Of a stretch of 64,000 nt of DNA, positions 1 to 14,002 are shown in pieces. Under the pieces are notes generated by a model. That model had not been told where the DNA came from and searched no databases. It saw only the letters and a list, made by a program, of their open reading frames with translations. Both the position numbers and the translations under genes were made by a program. The first letter of the stretch is position 1; each line of letters begins with the position of its first letter. Origin of the DNA: Ustulina deusta (taxonomy: Eukaryota > Ascomycota > Sordariomycetes > Xylariales > Xylariaceae); the NCBI GenBank assembly GCA_023159155.1, contig JAJNNX010000008.1, positions 1,240,001 to 1,304,000 of the forward strand, in the 5' to 3' direction.

Positions 1-3000
1 GTTTTATATAATATAGGTTTATTAATATAAAAATTAAGCTGCAATTTTTATTATCTGTTTATTACTAGATTTTTTGGTTTAAATTCTTAATATTATATAG
101 CTTAGGATATATAACTTAAGTAGCTATATATAGGTTGTATACTGCTTTAGGCTAGCAAATATTATTAATATATATATTTTTTATTTGTTACAAAACATAT
201 TGCTATATAAAATCAGTTATATAAAAGTTAATCTAGTCTAGTTAGTTTATTTGGCTTTTTTAAATTAAAATAATATTTTTTTTAAATAAAAATATAATTT
301 ATTTATTATTAAACTTTATAAAGTAACTTAGCTAAAATATTTTTTTTAGTTTTATATAAAACTTAGCTTGCTATAATTTATATATATTTTTTTTTTAAAA
401 AGCCTAGCAATACAAAGCTAAATATATTATTTGTTTGCAGTCCAGTAATACTAAAATTGTCCAAAGGTTTTTTAATAAAAAGTAGGCATAGGTTATATAT
501 AAAAATAGTTATACCGAGCTTTTTATAGTAGTACTAATAATATGTTTTAAACTAGTATAAACTTGATTTAGCAAGTTTATATAAAAGTTGTACGATCTAT
601 AGAATTGTTTTATTAGAATATTTCGATTTTAGTTCGGATAGCAGTTATATAAGGATTTTTTTAGCTAATTTGTCTTTTGATTGTATGTATATTTATATAA
701 TATTTTGAAGTTTGCCCGAAGCATTAAAGTTGCGAATTAAAAAAAGTTCTAGTATAAGTAGTAGTTTTTAGCTTATTTACTAGATTATTAGTAATTAAAT
801 AAATATTATTTCTTTTTTAGTATTATTATAGCTTTATATAATAAGTTGGAACTTTTTATATAGTTTAGTTTTTTTTTTTTTAATTTTTTATATAAGCTAA
901 GATTTAAAAATATAAATATTACTATATTTAGCTAGGTTATATTTTATAAATTAGAATATGCTTTATATAATAAAATTATTAATTTTTATAATGTCTAATT
1001 TTTTAAATAAAGCTTTAGATATATTAATTATATTGTTTTTGCATAGCTTAACTATTAAAGTATAGTTCTGTTTTTTTTTAAGGGTTAGAAATAATTAGCT
1101 AATTTATTATATAAAAACTATAAAGAACTTTATAGCTTTAGGAAAGTATTTTTGTTTTTTTTATATAATAAGTTATTAAAGGAGCTATGTTTTGTCTTTT
1201 TTTTTGTTCTATTTATATAAGATAGCTTTTTTAGCTATATAGTAATAAAGCTTGATTTATATTTATTTGAACTATATTAGGCTGTTTATTAAGTTAATAA
1301 TTATATTGGATCTTTTAATTGATTTGATTTTGTACGGTCTATTTTAGCTTTTTTTTTTTTGTTATATTATTACTTTATTGCGTAGAGGTAATAAGAATAT
1401 ATTATATAAGGTAGGCCTGTTGCACTAGTTGATTGTATGGTTGATTTTAACTTTTGTTTTCTTTTTACGCAACATTTTTATAGCTTTTCTAATTGCTTTA
1501 GCTCTTTGTATAATGTTAAGCAAAAGGGGCAAGTCCTGATTAATTTTAAGGTAAGCTTTAAAAATAAAGAAAGTTAATATAAGGCTATTTGGCCTAGTAG
1601 TATTGTTTAAGGCTTTAATTGCTATTTATAAGATTGATTTGTTTTTTATATAATAATTAATTTTAGCTTTTAGTATATTGTATATATAGCAGAAAGGTTT
1701 ATATATTTTTTTGATTTTGCTAATTGTTTAGTGTGCTTTAATAAATATTACGTAATATTGCGTGCTTATAATTTTTGTTTAGTTTTTAAACTTTTTAAAC
1801 AAAAAATTTATATTTAGATTATATATAATATAATTAAGGAATTTTTGGTATATATTAATCTAATATTTATATAATATTTTTTAAACGTTTTATATAAATA
1901 TTAATTTAAAAAAGGTTATTGCTTAAAAAAATATAATAGTATTAATAATATAAAAAATTTGCTTATTATTTATTTATATAGTATTAATTATAATTTTATA
2001 ATTAAAATTATAGTTGTTTTTAATTAAAAACTTAAATTATTAAAGTGCTTAGTTATATAATTAATAATAGTAATAAAATTTTTAGATTTTTTTTAAAATT
2101 AAATAGTTTATATTATATTTTATATAATTAAGCATGTTATATAGTCTTTTTATATAAAGGTGTCTAAAGCGGTAGTATAATTATTATAGTTCTATTTTAG
2201 TAAAATATAGTCTAGCTTTATATAGATTTATATTAAAAAATAAGTATCCCTATTTGTATATAATAAAAATAGTTTTTTTGTTTTTTTATATAATAATATT
2301 TTTTATATTATTAAAATATGCCTATAAATAATTAGCATCCTTTAGCAAAAATAAAAATAGAGTTAGGCTATTTAAAATATAGTATGTTATTATATTAAAA
2401 AGGTTATTTATTTGTATAGTACTTATAGCGGTAATTATATTACTGCTGCTAAACCTAATATAGGTACTGCTTGGTACCTAGTTTACTTTTATATAAAAAT
2501 AAATTTTAAAATAGGCTTTTAATTGCGTTTTTATTATTATTAAATAGTTCGAAACGCCTATATTTTAGAGTTCGCTTTGGTACTCCATATAATACTAGTT
2601 GCTAAAAATAAACTGGTTAGATAGTACGTCCGTTTTATAGTTTTAAATATTTTTTTTAGTTATATAATAAATAAAAGTATTATTTATTAAAAATTAAGTA
2701 AATTAGCTACTAAATTTTTTATTAAATTTTTTGTTGCTTTTGTTTAATTTTAAGTATTTTTTATACTCCGTAAAGTATACCGAGAATTTTTTAAATATAA
2801 GTTTTATTTTATTAATTATTTTATATAAATTAAAGTATTAATTTTTTATATAAGCTTATTTTTAAAAAATATGTTTAGTTAATTAATAATTTTTTTTATA
2901 ATATATAAAATATTTCTTATTTATATAGTAGTTCTAGTTTTTTTAGTTTTTTTAGTAGTTTTATTATATGTTTGGCCTGCTTAATAATCTAAAAAATCTA

Positions 3001-3588
3001 TACTATTAGCTTTTTATATAGTAGCTTTAGTTATATTTCTTATTAATAAAATAAGTATTATTATTTTTTTATATAAAGCTTTTTGATACATTATCTAACA
3101 CTATCTAAATATATATTTAAAAATCCAAAAAAAAACTTTTGCTTATTAGCTTTTAGAATATAAGGGCTATAGCTAATTTTAGAACCCTTTAGTATACTTA
3201 TACAATTATTATACTTAGCTAGATTTCTTTTTAGTAATTTGCACCGAATGCTTGTTATGCTTTTAAAAGCTTATTAATTATAAGATCTAATACTTTATAC
3301 AATACTAGATCTAGATATTTTTTATTTATTTATATAAATATAATTATAGTCTAATTGGCCTAGTACTAATTATAGTTTATATTAGTATTAAAATAAATAT
3401 TTATTATATAATAGATTTTATGCTAGGTTTTCTTAGGTCTAATCTAATATATAAAATAGTTTTTTATATAACTTTTAAAAATTATTAAAAATATTATATA
3501 ATATTAATTTTTTATAATTTTAAATTATTAGTATATATTTATAAATAAGCATATTTTGTTATATAAAAAGTTATATAGCTTGCTTATA

Positions 3589-3621
<33 letters not shown>

Positions 3622-3645
3622 TTATATATTTTTTAAAAAAAATTA
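1..3645 (-). mobile_element. Ty1/copia LTR retrotransposon, older antisense copy (element 0), left part
   Basis: This AT-rich block is the reverse complement of the internal region of the copia element at 6613-14002. Position 1 corresponds to about 11,895 of that element, 2350 to about 9550 and 3310 to about 8610, so the two copies stay collinear. Read on the minus strand it runs from the reverse transcriptase part leftwards in its 3' direction; its 3' LTR must lie beyond the window edge. Differences from the other copy are mostly C/T and G/A transitions, and every frame is full of stops, which is what RIP does. The copy is interrupted at 3645 by a DNA transposon and resumes at 5510. Confidence 0.85.
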
Positions 3646-3706
3646 ACGTAGGATACAAGCTAATTGCTAACATAAGTCAATTGCCAACTTTTTCGCACTT
3701 TTGTAC
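3646..3706 (+). repeat. Left terminal inverted repeat of the pogo-type element
   Basis: 61 bp that match the reverse complement of 5447-5507 at 54 positions by hand count. All seven differences are transitions (C/T or G/A), as expected from RIP rather than random decay. Confidence 0.85.
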
Positions 3707-5446
3707 GCTTTTTTTTTAATTACTATTTTTATAACTAATAATAATAGTACTTTTTTGGAACAAAGCAAACTTGCAGTTTATATTAGAAGTTTTTAATTGC
3801 AACAAAAAATTAACTATTAATTGTATAGTACAAATCTATAATGTTTCTTATACAATTTTTTGCAATTAGTACGCTAGCAAACAAACTTAACAAATATTTA
3901 TTATATAATATCAAAAATTAACCGAACTTAAAAAAAATACTATTATATAATATATTATAGATTTAGTTTTGCAATTTTTTTTGCTTTAAATAAGTAGTAT
4001 TAAAAATATAACTAATTAATTGCTATATAAATATAATATGCTTAAAGTTAGCGTTAATTAGGCTTTAAACTTTATATAATAATATTTTATACTTAAAACA
4101 TGTTTTAATTAAAAAATTAATTACTAGCAAATTTTTTGCAAAAATTTTATTATATATAATAAATAGTTTAAGCTTATATAAAATATAATAACTAAATATA
4201 ATATTTTAAAAAAAGATATTTATAACTTTAATAAAATAAGTTTTATAATAAGCCAAATTTTGTTTAAAATAGTTATAATAATGTCCGACTAGTATAAATA
4301 ACTAAAAGCTATTTAGCTAAGCAATTATAAATAGTTAATTGTTATTTAAAGTATTAGTTTGTATAGCTATGTAGTTTTATTATATATTATTTTAGTAAGC
4401 AAAACTTATTTTTTGTTCTAGTATATTAATAGCTAACTATTATATAACTAAAAAATTATAGTTATAAAAAATAGCTAGATAATAAATAAATAAGATCTAG
4501 ATTAGATTAATTATTTTAATTTATATATAGCTAGTTATATAAAGGGTATTTATTGCTTATTAATCTTTAATAGCTATAAAAGCTACTATTTAACTAATTT
4601 TAAATTATATTATAAAAATTATAATATTATTACTTTTTGTATGCCTGCTTATTTGTTATATTAATTTTAACTTTTTAATATTAGTTGTTTTGGCTTATTA
4701 AAACATTTATATATAAAAAAAATTAATAATTTAATACGGATATATATTATTTATATTATTAAAAAAAAAATTTTTGTTATATTTTATAAAATATATAAAG
4801 CTTTTATAATAAAATTTAATATTTAAAAAAGTTTTAGAAATACTAAATTAGTATTATATAATCTAAAATATATATTTTCCTAGCTCGAAGTCGAATTATT
4901 AATTAAAACATTTCTTAGATTGTCTAATAGACCTTTAGTTTTTTAGTAATTAAAAACTTTATATAATATAATTAATATATAATTATAAGCTAAATATATT
5001 AAAAATAAAGTTATATAATATTAAAATAGCTTGCTAAGTATTATTTTAAATATTATTAATTATATTATAAAAAATATAATACTATTTATATATAAAGTTA
5101 TATTATTAAAAAAAAAAGTTATTAAACTTTATATAGCAAATAAGATATTTAGCTAATATTGCTATATAAAAAAAATATATATATATAAAATAAAAAATTA
5201 TTTATTATATAGAAAGAATAAGATTTTAAAACTGAACAGGCTATTAAAGAGCAAATAATAAAAGAAATGTAGCAAAATAGTTGTTGTATAAAAGAGGGTA
5301 TATTACGTGTATAACAATATGGAACATGTGGCAAGCCCAGGTATAACTTGTATACTTATTAAAATATTATAAAAACATTTAGTAATAATATTTCTGATTA
5401 GATCTAATTGATTTTTTGTGTTATGGTTGAATTATTTGACTTGTAT

Positions 5447-5507
5447 GTATAAAAGTGCAAAAAAGTTGGTAATTAACTTGTGTTAGCAATTAGCTTGTGT
5501 CCTATGT
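5447..5507 (-). repeat. Right terminal inverted repeat of the pogo-type element
   Basis: Partner of 3646-3706. It ends at the duplicated TA at 5508-5509, after which the interrupted copia sequence resumes. Confidence 0.85.
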
Positions 5508-6612
5508 TATTTTATTTTATATAATTCTTATAAAAAATAGGTCCAACAATAAATTGCTTATTATAGGGTCTAATATTATATAAAGGTATACTTATTATAA
5601 TAGGGTTTAAAAAAGGTTATAAATAATAAAGTATTTATATATAGGTTAAAAGTTTAATTTATAACTTATTTTTATTATATATTTATATATATGTTTAAAA
5701 ATATTTTAAAACTTAATAGTAGATTATATAGATAAATAAGGGGTCTAATCTTTAGAAGTTTAGAATTATATATTCTTTAGAGGTCTAAGCTATATAAGTT
5801 CTAGTTGTTTGATTTTTAGTTCTGCTTTTGTTTGTATAATAGGTATAAAAGCTAGGGTATGCCGAAGTGTAAAAGTAGGCTAAAAAATAGGCCAAAGTTG
5901 TTAATTTAGTATAGGGAAAATTAAAAGTTGTTATATAATAGGAATAAAAATAAATTAAACAACTAATAGCTCTAGAAAATTTTTAATAAGTTTGAATTTT
6001 TTTTATACAATTTAAGCAAGGTTTTTTATATATATACTTAGGTTGCTTTATAGCTATATTTTTTTATATATAATAGCTTCGGAAAGTTTTATATAAATAT
6101 TTATATAAAGTTATATAAAATATTAAAATTTTTATTTTATAAAGTTTTTTTTATATATTTTTAATGCTATATTTAGATCGATTGGTTAGTTCTAATATTA
6201 AAGGTTAAATATATTTTTTGTATTTTTAGGGTTAATATTAAGTTCTAAAGCAAATTTGTTATATATAAATTAAAAATATGCTTTAGTAGCTTTTATAGTT
6301 TTGTGCAATAAGTATAATGCTATAATAAAAAATAAAAAATAAAATACTATTTAGCTATTATATAGTAATATAATTAAAAGTAATATAATTATATATTATT
6401 TTTGTTTTTTTTATATAGTATTTTTAATATTTTTTATAAAAAATTAATATTTATATATTAAAAATTAAATCTTTTTTATTTTTTTTATAATAAATAAATA
6501 TATTTAGTAATTTATAATATAGAATATTTATTTTATTTTATATAGTATTACTATTATTATTTTATAAAAAAATAATAGTTATATAATAAAGATTTTAAAA
6601 TATAATATAAAA
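5508..6612 (-). mobile_element. Ty1/copia element 0, middle part (antisense)
   Basis: Continuation of the antisense copia copy after the DNA transposon. Its reverse complement aligns with about 7050-8257 of the sense copy. It stops at 6612, where the sense element begins. The last five bases, 6608-6612 (TAAAA), are the target site that was duplicated by that insertion. Confidence 0.85.
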
Positions 6613-6915
6613 TGTTGGAATAACTGGTATTGGTTATAACTTTATTGTGCAACTTGTACGGAGTGCGAGTTTACGCTCGGCTGTTGTATGGACGTTAGCC
6701 GGACCTCGGCCGGACAAAGGGGACTTTATTTCCTTTTTGTTATATTAGCTTATATAATAGCGTAAGCTCTTATATAAATATAAAAGACTTATGTTTTATA
6801 CAAACATTTTTTTATTTTTTTTTTATTTTATAAATAATATAGTATAATATATTATATTCTGTTTATATATATTATTTGTTTTATGTATAATATATTATAT
6901 ATAGCTTATTTAATA
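6613..6915 (+). repeat. 5' LTR of copia element 1
   Basis: 303 bp starting TGTTGGAATA and ending TTTAATA. A TG...CA LTR whose final CA has become TA fits RIP. It keeps more G+C than the rest of the element, with a readable core around 6650-6725. Confidence 0.88.
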
Positions 6916-9900
6916 TTGATTAGTAGTTGCAAAGATATTTGTACGATTGTAGAAGTATTACAGATTAGCAAAAATAAAAACAGAGTTTAACTTGTAGTAT
7001 TAATAGGTTTTTGTATTATATTTTAAATCTTTATTATATAATTATTTTATTTTTTTTAATGGAGCGTTGGAGTAATTATATAAAATAAAGCAAATATTTT
7101 ACTTTTTTTAATAAAGCGTTAGAGTATTTAATTGTTGTAAAAAAAAAAAGAGATCTAAACTTTTGCTGTATGATTATTTTATTTCTTTTAACGGAGCATT
7201 GGAGTAATATACAAAAAAAAAGAAAAATAGCATACAGTTGTGCTAACTCTAATTATATTGTTATATAATAGCTAAACAACTTTTTTATTTTTATTTATTT
7301 ATTTATTTTTATTTATTTCTATTTTTTTTTTATTATAGTATTAGATATACTTTATAATATAGCTAAAACAGCTAAATTAGATGTTTTTATTATATATAAA
7401 GAACTTACTAAAGAATATAATATAAATATAAAAAATATATAAAAATATTTTAATTTTAAGTATTAAAGGAAAAATATTGACCTAAATATTATAATATAAA
7501 AAATACTAAATATATAGATAGCTTTTTAGATCGAAGAATATATTTATTTGTTAACTAATGTATAACTGTTTAAATAGGCGTATAAAAAAAATTTTAAAAA
7601 CTGGATAGAATAGAATTTTAAAAATATATATTATAACTTATACGTAAAATTGTTCTATATTATTTAGCAATAAAACGTGCGAGTACAAATAGATAAAGGA
7701 TTATATTTAAAAAACTTTAAAGCAATTGTATAAAGTGAATCTAAAAGTATAAAGAGTTCTTTAGAACTTTTAATTATTTAATTTATTTTTTTACCCCTTA
7801 TATAACAACCCTTAGTTTTTTTTTTTCTTTTTATATAATAACCTTTAGTTTTTTTTATATTAAGCTAATAATTTTAACCTATTTTTTAGCTTACTTTTAT
7901 ACCCCGGCCTATACTAACCCCTTAGCCTATTGTATGAACCGAACTAGAACTGCTTATTAGGTAACTAGAACTTATATGGCTTGAACTTATTTAGAACATA
8001 TAATTTTAGACCCCTAAGAACTATACTGCTTTATTTGTATGATTTACTATTAAGTTTTAGAATATTTCTGAACTTATATATAGTTATATAACAAGGGTAG
8101 GTTATAAGCCGAACTTCTAACTGGTATACAAATATTCTATTATTTATAACCCTTTTTAGACTTTTATATAACAAGCGTACTTTTGTATAATACTAGACCT
8201 TATACTAAATAACCTTTTTTTGGATTTACTTCTTATAAGAAATGTATAAAACGGGATAATTTTTTTTAAAAAGTATGCGATCTTTTAGAAAATATAGAAA
8301 AAAAAAAAAAACTATACGGGCTAACTATATAACCTATTTTATAATAAAGCACGTTTATTTATAAATGCCTATTAAAGATTTAGTATTATAAAAAATTAAT
8401 ATTATGTAGTATTTCTGATAATTTGTAAGGGTTATACGGAAGATTTTTATATTTATTAAATTGGACCCGAGAAAACTTAAAATAAAATTTATTGTATAAT
8501 AGATGTTTATTTTAATACTAATATAAATTATAGCTAGTATTAGGCCGATTGGACTATAATTATTTTTGTACGAATAAAAAAAAAAAACCTAGATTTAGTA
8601 TTATATGAAGTACTAAAGCTTATAATTAATAAGCTTGCGAAAGTATAACAAGTATTTAGTATAAATTATTAAGAAAAAATCTAATTTAGTATAACTATTA
8701 TATAAATATATTAAGAAGTACTAGAACTAGCTATAGTTTTTATATTTTAAAAGCTAATAAACAAAAGTTTTTTTTGGACTTTCGAGTATATATTTGAGTA
8801 ATAACTAATAATATATTAAAAAGCTTTATATAAAAAAATAATAATGCTTATTTTATAAACCAGAAATATAATTAAAGCAATTGTATAAAAAGCTAATAGT
8901 ATGGATTTTTTAGATTTTTAAGCAGACTAGGTATAAGGCGCTACAACCTAAAAAATCGGAACGCCTAGGGCTATTATATAAATAAGAAATATTTTATATA
9001 CTATAAAAAAGGATACTAATTAACAAAGCATATTTTTTAAGAATAAGCTTGTATAAAGAGCTAATATTTTAATTTGTATAAAATAATTAACGAAATAGAA
9101 CTTATATCTAAAGAGTTTTTAGTATATTTTATAGATTTTAAGGGATATTTAGAACCGGACGAAAGTAACAGAAATATTAAAAAGGAATTCGGGAGCTAAT
9201 TGACCTAATTCTTTATAAATAACGCCTTTATTTATTGTACGACTGGAAAGGATATTTGGAACTGCAAAACAGATGTACTGTCCGACTAGTTTATTTTTAG
9301 CGACTAGTATTGTATGGAATACTAAGGCGAACTATAGGATATAGGCGTTTTAAACTACTCAACAGTAGGAAAAGTATAATTGGAAGCTTATTTTAGATTT
9401 TATTTTTGTATAAAAGTAGACTGGATTCCGGGTAGCGCAAATATTAGGTTTGGCGGTAGTAATATAATTATTGCTATAGGTACTATATAAATAAATAATT
9501 TTTTTGGTATAACAACATACTATATTTTAGATAGCCTAATACTATTTTTATTTTTGCTAAAGGACGCTAATTGTTTATAGGCTTACTTTAATAATATAAA
9601 AAATATTATTATATAAAAGAACAAAAAGACTATTTTTGTTATATATAAATAAAGATATTTATTTTTTAATATAAGTTTTTATAAAGCTAGACTATATTTT
9701 ATTAAAATAGAATTATAATAATTATATTGTTAATTTGGATATTTTTATATAAAAAGATTATATATAATGTTTAGTTGTGCGGGATATAATATTAATTATT
9801 TAATTTTAAAAAAAATCTAGAAATTCTATTATTATTATTAATTATATAATCTAATATTTTAATAATTTAAGTTTTTAATTAAAAATAATTATAATTTTAA

Positions 9901-12900
9901 TTATAAAATTATAATTAATGCTATATAAATAGATAATAAGCAAGTTTTTTATGTTATTAATACTGCTATATTTTTTTAAGCAGTAATTTGTTTTAAATTA
10001 ATATTTATATAAAATGTTTAAGAAGCGCTATATAAGTGTTGGATTAATATATATTAAAGATTTTTTAATTATATTGTATATAACCTAGGTATGAACTTTT
10101 TATTTAAAGAATTTTAGAACTAAGCAAAAATTATAAATATTTAGTGTTATGCAATGCCTATTAAAGCATACTAGGTAATTAGCAAGATTAAAAAGGTATA
10201 TAGCCCTTTTTGTTATATATATAATATATTAAAAGCTAAGATTAGTAATTATATAAAAAACAAGTTAATCTTATAAATAATAGTTAAAGCTTTAAATAAT
10301 ATAACTAGATTAAACAGCTTTATATTAATTTTTTTTGTTTTTAAAGCTTATTTTAAAATTAATTAAGATTTACCTTTTTTATCTAATATTGTACGAAGGG
10401 CCGAAGCAATTAAAAAAGCTATAAAAATATTATATAAAAAAAAAGCTAACGTTAAAATTAACCGAGCAATTAATTAGTGTAATAGTTTTGCTTTGTATAA
10501 TATACTATTTCTATTTTTATATAGTGAGGTATTAGTATAGCAGAAAAAAAGAAGCTAGGATAGACTATATAAAATTAAATTAATTAAGGACTCTAATATA
10601 ATTATTAATTTAACGAACGGCTTAATATGTTTTTGTTGGACATAAGTCAAGCTTTATTACTATACAACTAAAAAAAATATTTTAGACAAATATACCAAAG
10701 AAAAAAATAAAATATAACTTTTTTAAGCTTTTATTATATAAAAAAAACATGGATAACTTCTAAAAGCTATAATATTTTGTATAATTTTTATATAATAGAT
10801 TAGTTGACTATTTTTAATTTTTAAAAAAAAATAGAACTATGCTTTAGTTGTTAAGCTATGCAAAGATAATATTATTAATATATCCGGAGCTTTATTTAAA
10901 AAATCTAATATTATTAAAATTAATAATTTTGTTGTACGAAGCATATTTTAATTTGTAAAATATAATCTAACAAAATATGGCAATATTTATATTTTTAAGT
11001 TCTAGCTTATACAAAAAATAAAAAAAAAAATAATTAAGCTATACAAAAAGTTCTAACTTGTTATATAAAGCTATAACAATACTAAAAAAAAAATAGTGCT
11101 TATTTAATTATTAATAATCTAGCAAATGAACTAAAGATTACTATTTATATTAGGACTTTTTTTAATTTATAACTTTAATACTTTAAGCAAATTTCAAAAT
11201 ATTATATAAGCGTATATATAATTAAAAAATAAATTGGCTAAAAAAATCCTTATATAACTGCTATCTAAACTAAAGTTAAAATATTTTAACGGAACAATTT
11301 TACGGATTATATAACTTTTATATAGATTTACTAAATTAGGTTTATACTAGTTTAAAATATATTACTAGTACTACTATAAAAAGCTTAGTATAATTATTTT
11401 TATATATAACCTATGCCTACTTTTTATTAAAAGACCTTTAGACAACTTTAGTATTACTGGATTGCAAATAGATAATATGTTTAGTTTTGTATTATTAGGC
11501 TTTTTAAAAAAAAAAAAATATAAATTGTAGCAAGCTAAGTTTTGTATAAAGCTAAAAGAGATATTTTAGCTAGGTTATTTTATAAAGTTTAATAGCGGAT
11601 AAATTATATTTTTGTTTAAAAGGAATATTATTTTAATTTAAAAAAGCTAAATAAACTAATTGGACTAGATTAACTTTTGTATAACTAATTTTATATAGTA
11701 ATATGTTTTATAATAAGCAAAAGGTATATATATTAGTAATATTTGCTAGTTTAAAGCAGTATATAATTTATGTGTAACTGCTTAAGTTATATATTTTGAG
11801 CTATATAATATTAAGAATTTAAACTAAAAAATCTAGTAATAAACAGATAATAAAGATTATAGCTTAATTTTTATACTAATAGACCTATATTATATAAAGC
11901 TGTTTATTTTTATAAACGGATTATTTATAAATAATATAGATATAACTTTTTAACTTAGATTTATAATTGTATTAAGGACTGAACGTTATATAAAAAAGAA
12001 TTTAAGCTTTAAGATTAAAAAAAATATTATATACTGGAATTTAAACAAGTATAAAAAAGTAATAAAAAGCGTATTTGCAAATAAATTATATAGTATAGTT
12101 AATAGTTTTAATAATATTATTGCTTTTTATATAATATTTTTAAAAATTATAATTATGTTATAATTATTTCTAATTTTAGCTGTTTTATGTTCTGATTCAA
12201 AGTTGTTATATAATTGTTTTATTAAGCTTGGTACTATATAGGAAAAACGTTTAATAATTAATATTATGTTATTAAAGGAATTATATAAAAGATAAAAAAT
12301 TTCCGAGGTACAATAAATTAATAATAAAAATAATCTAGCTAATATATTTATAAAAAAAATACTAAACTAAGCTTTAGAAACCTTTATATTAACAAATAAG
12401 TTAACTGTACAAATAAAAATATTTATTAATAGAATATAAAAAATTAAATATAATTATAGTATTTATAAAAAAAAAAAAGTTAGAAGTATAAAAGTAATAT
12501 ATAATAAATTGATTTTAAAAAGAAAAACAAACATAAATATTACTTTTTTTTATTTTTTTTTTATTTTTTTTTTTTATTATATAACTAATTTACTTTTTTT
12601 TTTTTAAACGTAATAATTATACTAAGCGCTATACGAACGCTAAACATATATTATATAAGTATTACTTTAGAACCCAATAATTTAGTAATAACTATAGAAT
12701 AAGTAACTATTATATACTATATAAGTATTTTTTATATATGCAGTAATAGTAGTACTGCGCAATTAGATAAGGATTATATAAAAGTAATCTTTTTAGTAAA
12801 AAATAAATATAATTAAATATACGAAAGGTATATTAGCAAGCATTTAGATTTATATATTAACTAATAGTATAGTAGCAACTTAAGCTTTATTAGTTTATAT

Positions 12901-13700
12901 ATAAAAAGTAAAAATATTAGTAATATACTAAAACAAACATATATATAACAAAAAAATAAATATATATATTAATGTATAGTGCTATAATGAGCTAACAATT
13001 GTTAGGATTGTTTATTAGTAGTAATACTATATAGTAGTTATTGTTTTAGCTAATAATTTTTAGCGTATAACTATTATTGCTAAAGAGCTAGATAGTGTTT
13101 ATTATATAAATATATATATGTATATATGTGTATATATGTATGTATAGTATATAAAGATAAGCAAACATACGAAGCAGAAAATTTTGAAAAATAATAAAAG
13201 AACGGAAAGCAACAGGAAACTTAAGCACTTTTTTATATGTAAGTTTTTTTATATACGAGCTAACCTAACTTTTAATTAGTTGATTTTTTTTTATACGAAT
13301 GACTTGTTTGGTTAATTAAACATAAATAACTTTAAGAGCTTTTAATTAGTAACTATTTATATAAGGCCTACCAACCGGACAAGCTAGCTAATTATAAACT
13401 TTGCTATTATATAAAGCAGAAGTAAATATTTAACTTTAATTTAGATAGTTACTAAGTAATGTTTAGTTTATAGTTTTTAATTAACTATATAGCTAAAATA
13501 GTAGTTTTACAATATTATTATATAACCTTATTAAAAAAAAATGATCTATTAATTTAGTAGCTATACGTATAGACTAGATTACTAACTTGGTTGCTTTTTT
13601 AGTAGTTAAACTTTTGTATATATATTTAGGCAGTTATATAGTTGTTTTTTTTGTTTTTTTTATATAACGGGCAGTTATAACTAAAAAAAAAAATAGCTAG

Positions 13701-14002
13701 TATTAGAATAACTAGTATTAGTTATAACTTTATTGTATAATTTGTATAAAGTGCAAGTTTATATTTAGCTATTATATAGATATTAGCTGGACTTCGGCTA
13801 GATAAAGGGGACTTTATTTTTTTTTTGTTATATTAGCTTATATAATAGCGTAAGCTTTTATATAAACATAAAAGATTTATATTTTGTATAAATATTCTTT
13901 TTTTTTTTTTTTTTTTATAGATAATATAGTATAATATATTATATTTTGTTTATGTGCGTTATTTGTTTTATGTACAATATATTATATACAGCCCATTTAA
14001 TA
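13701..14002 (+). repeat. 3' LTR of copia element 1
   Basis: 302 bp, starting TATTAGAATA (TG changed to TA, G to A) and ending TTTAATA. It is preceded by an A-run at 13684-13693 that could be the polypurine tract. It is more heavily mutated than the 5' LTR. Confidence 0.87.

Larger units (their letters stand above)
3646..5507 (+). mobile_element. Fot1/pogo-type (Tc1/mariner superfamily) DNA transposon, RIP-degraded
   Basis: A 1862-bp insertion with 61-bp terminal inverted repeats flanked by TA on both sides (3644-3645 and 5508-5509). The same place in the related copia copy is uninterrupted (TA near 8257-8258, minus-strand sense), so the insertion point is confirmed by an empty site. Between the repeats a plus-strand pogo transposase can still be read through the stops: a DIYNF motif at about 4216 followed by NK where the family has DE, a LLIFNSYKS block at about 4570 where the family has LLI-D-G-H-S-H, and TFCMPAYL at about 4632 where the family has a CMP-HSSHLLQPLD block. 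The catalytic acidic residues appear as N or K, fitting G-to-A changes. About 1.9 kb is the normal length for Fot1-like elements. Not capable of coding now. Confidence 0.85.
6613..14002 (+). mobile_element. Full-length Ty1/copia LTR retrotransposon (element 1), RIP-degraded
   Basis: A 7.39-kb element with two LTRs and a perfect 5-bp target duplication TAAAA (6608-6612 and 14003-14007). It is inserted into an older copy of its own family lying in the opposite direction. Plus-strand pieces readable through the stops come in copia order. At about 9415-9660 there is a protease/pre-integrase stretch with motifs such as IAIGTI and YFNNIKN. At about 9690-10400 there is an integrase-like stretch. At about 12190-12293 there is a copia RNase H end (LYNCFIKLGT, then EKRLIINIM). 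Integrase ahead of RT and RNase H separates copia from gypsy. No frame is open. CpG sites survive while CpA is depleted by eye, typical of RIP. Confidence 0.87.

Noticed and set aside
5149..5334. Minus-strand open frame of 61 codons in the AT-rich block
   Set aside because: It lies inside the pogo-type transposon on the strand opposite to the transposase, and its composition is only that of AT-rich DNA.
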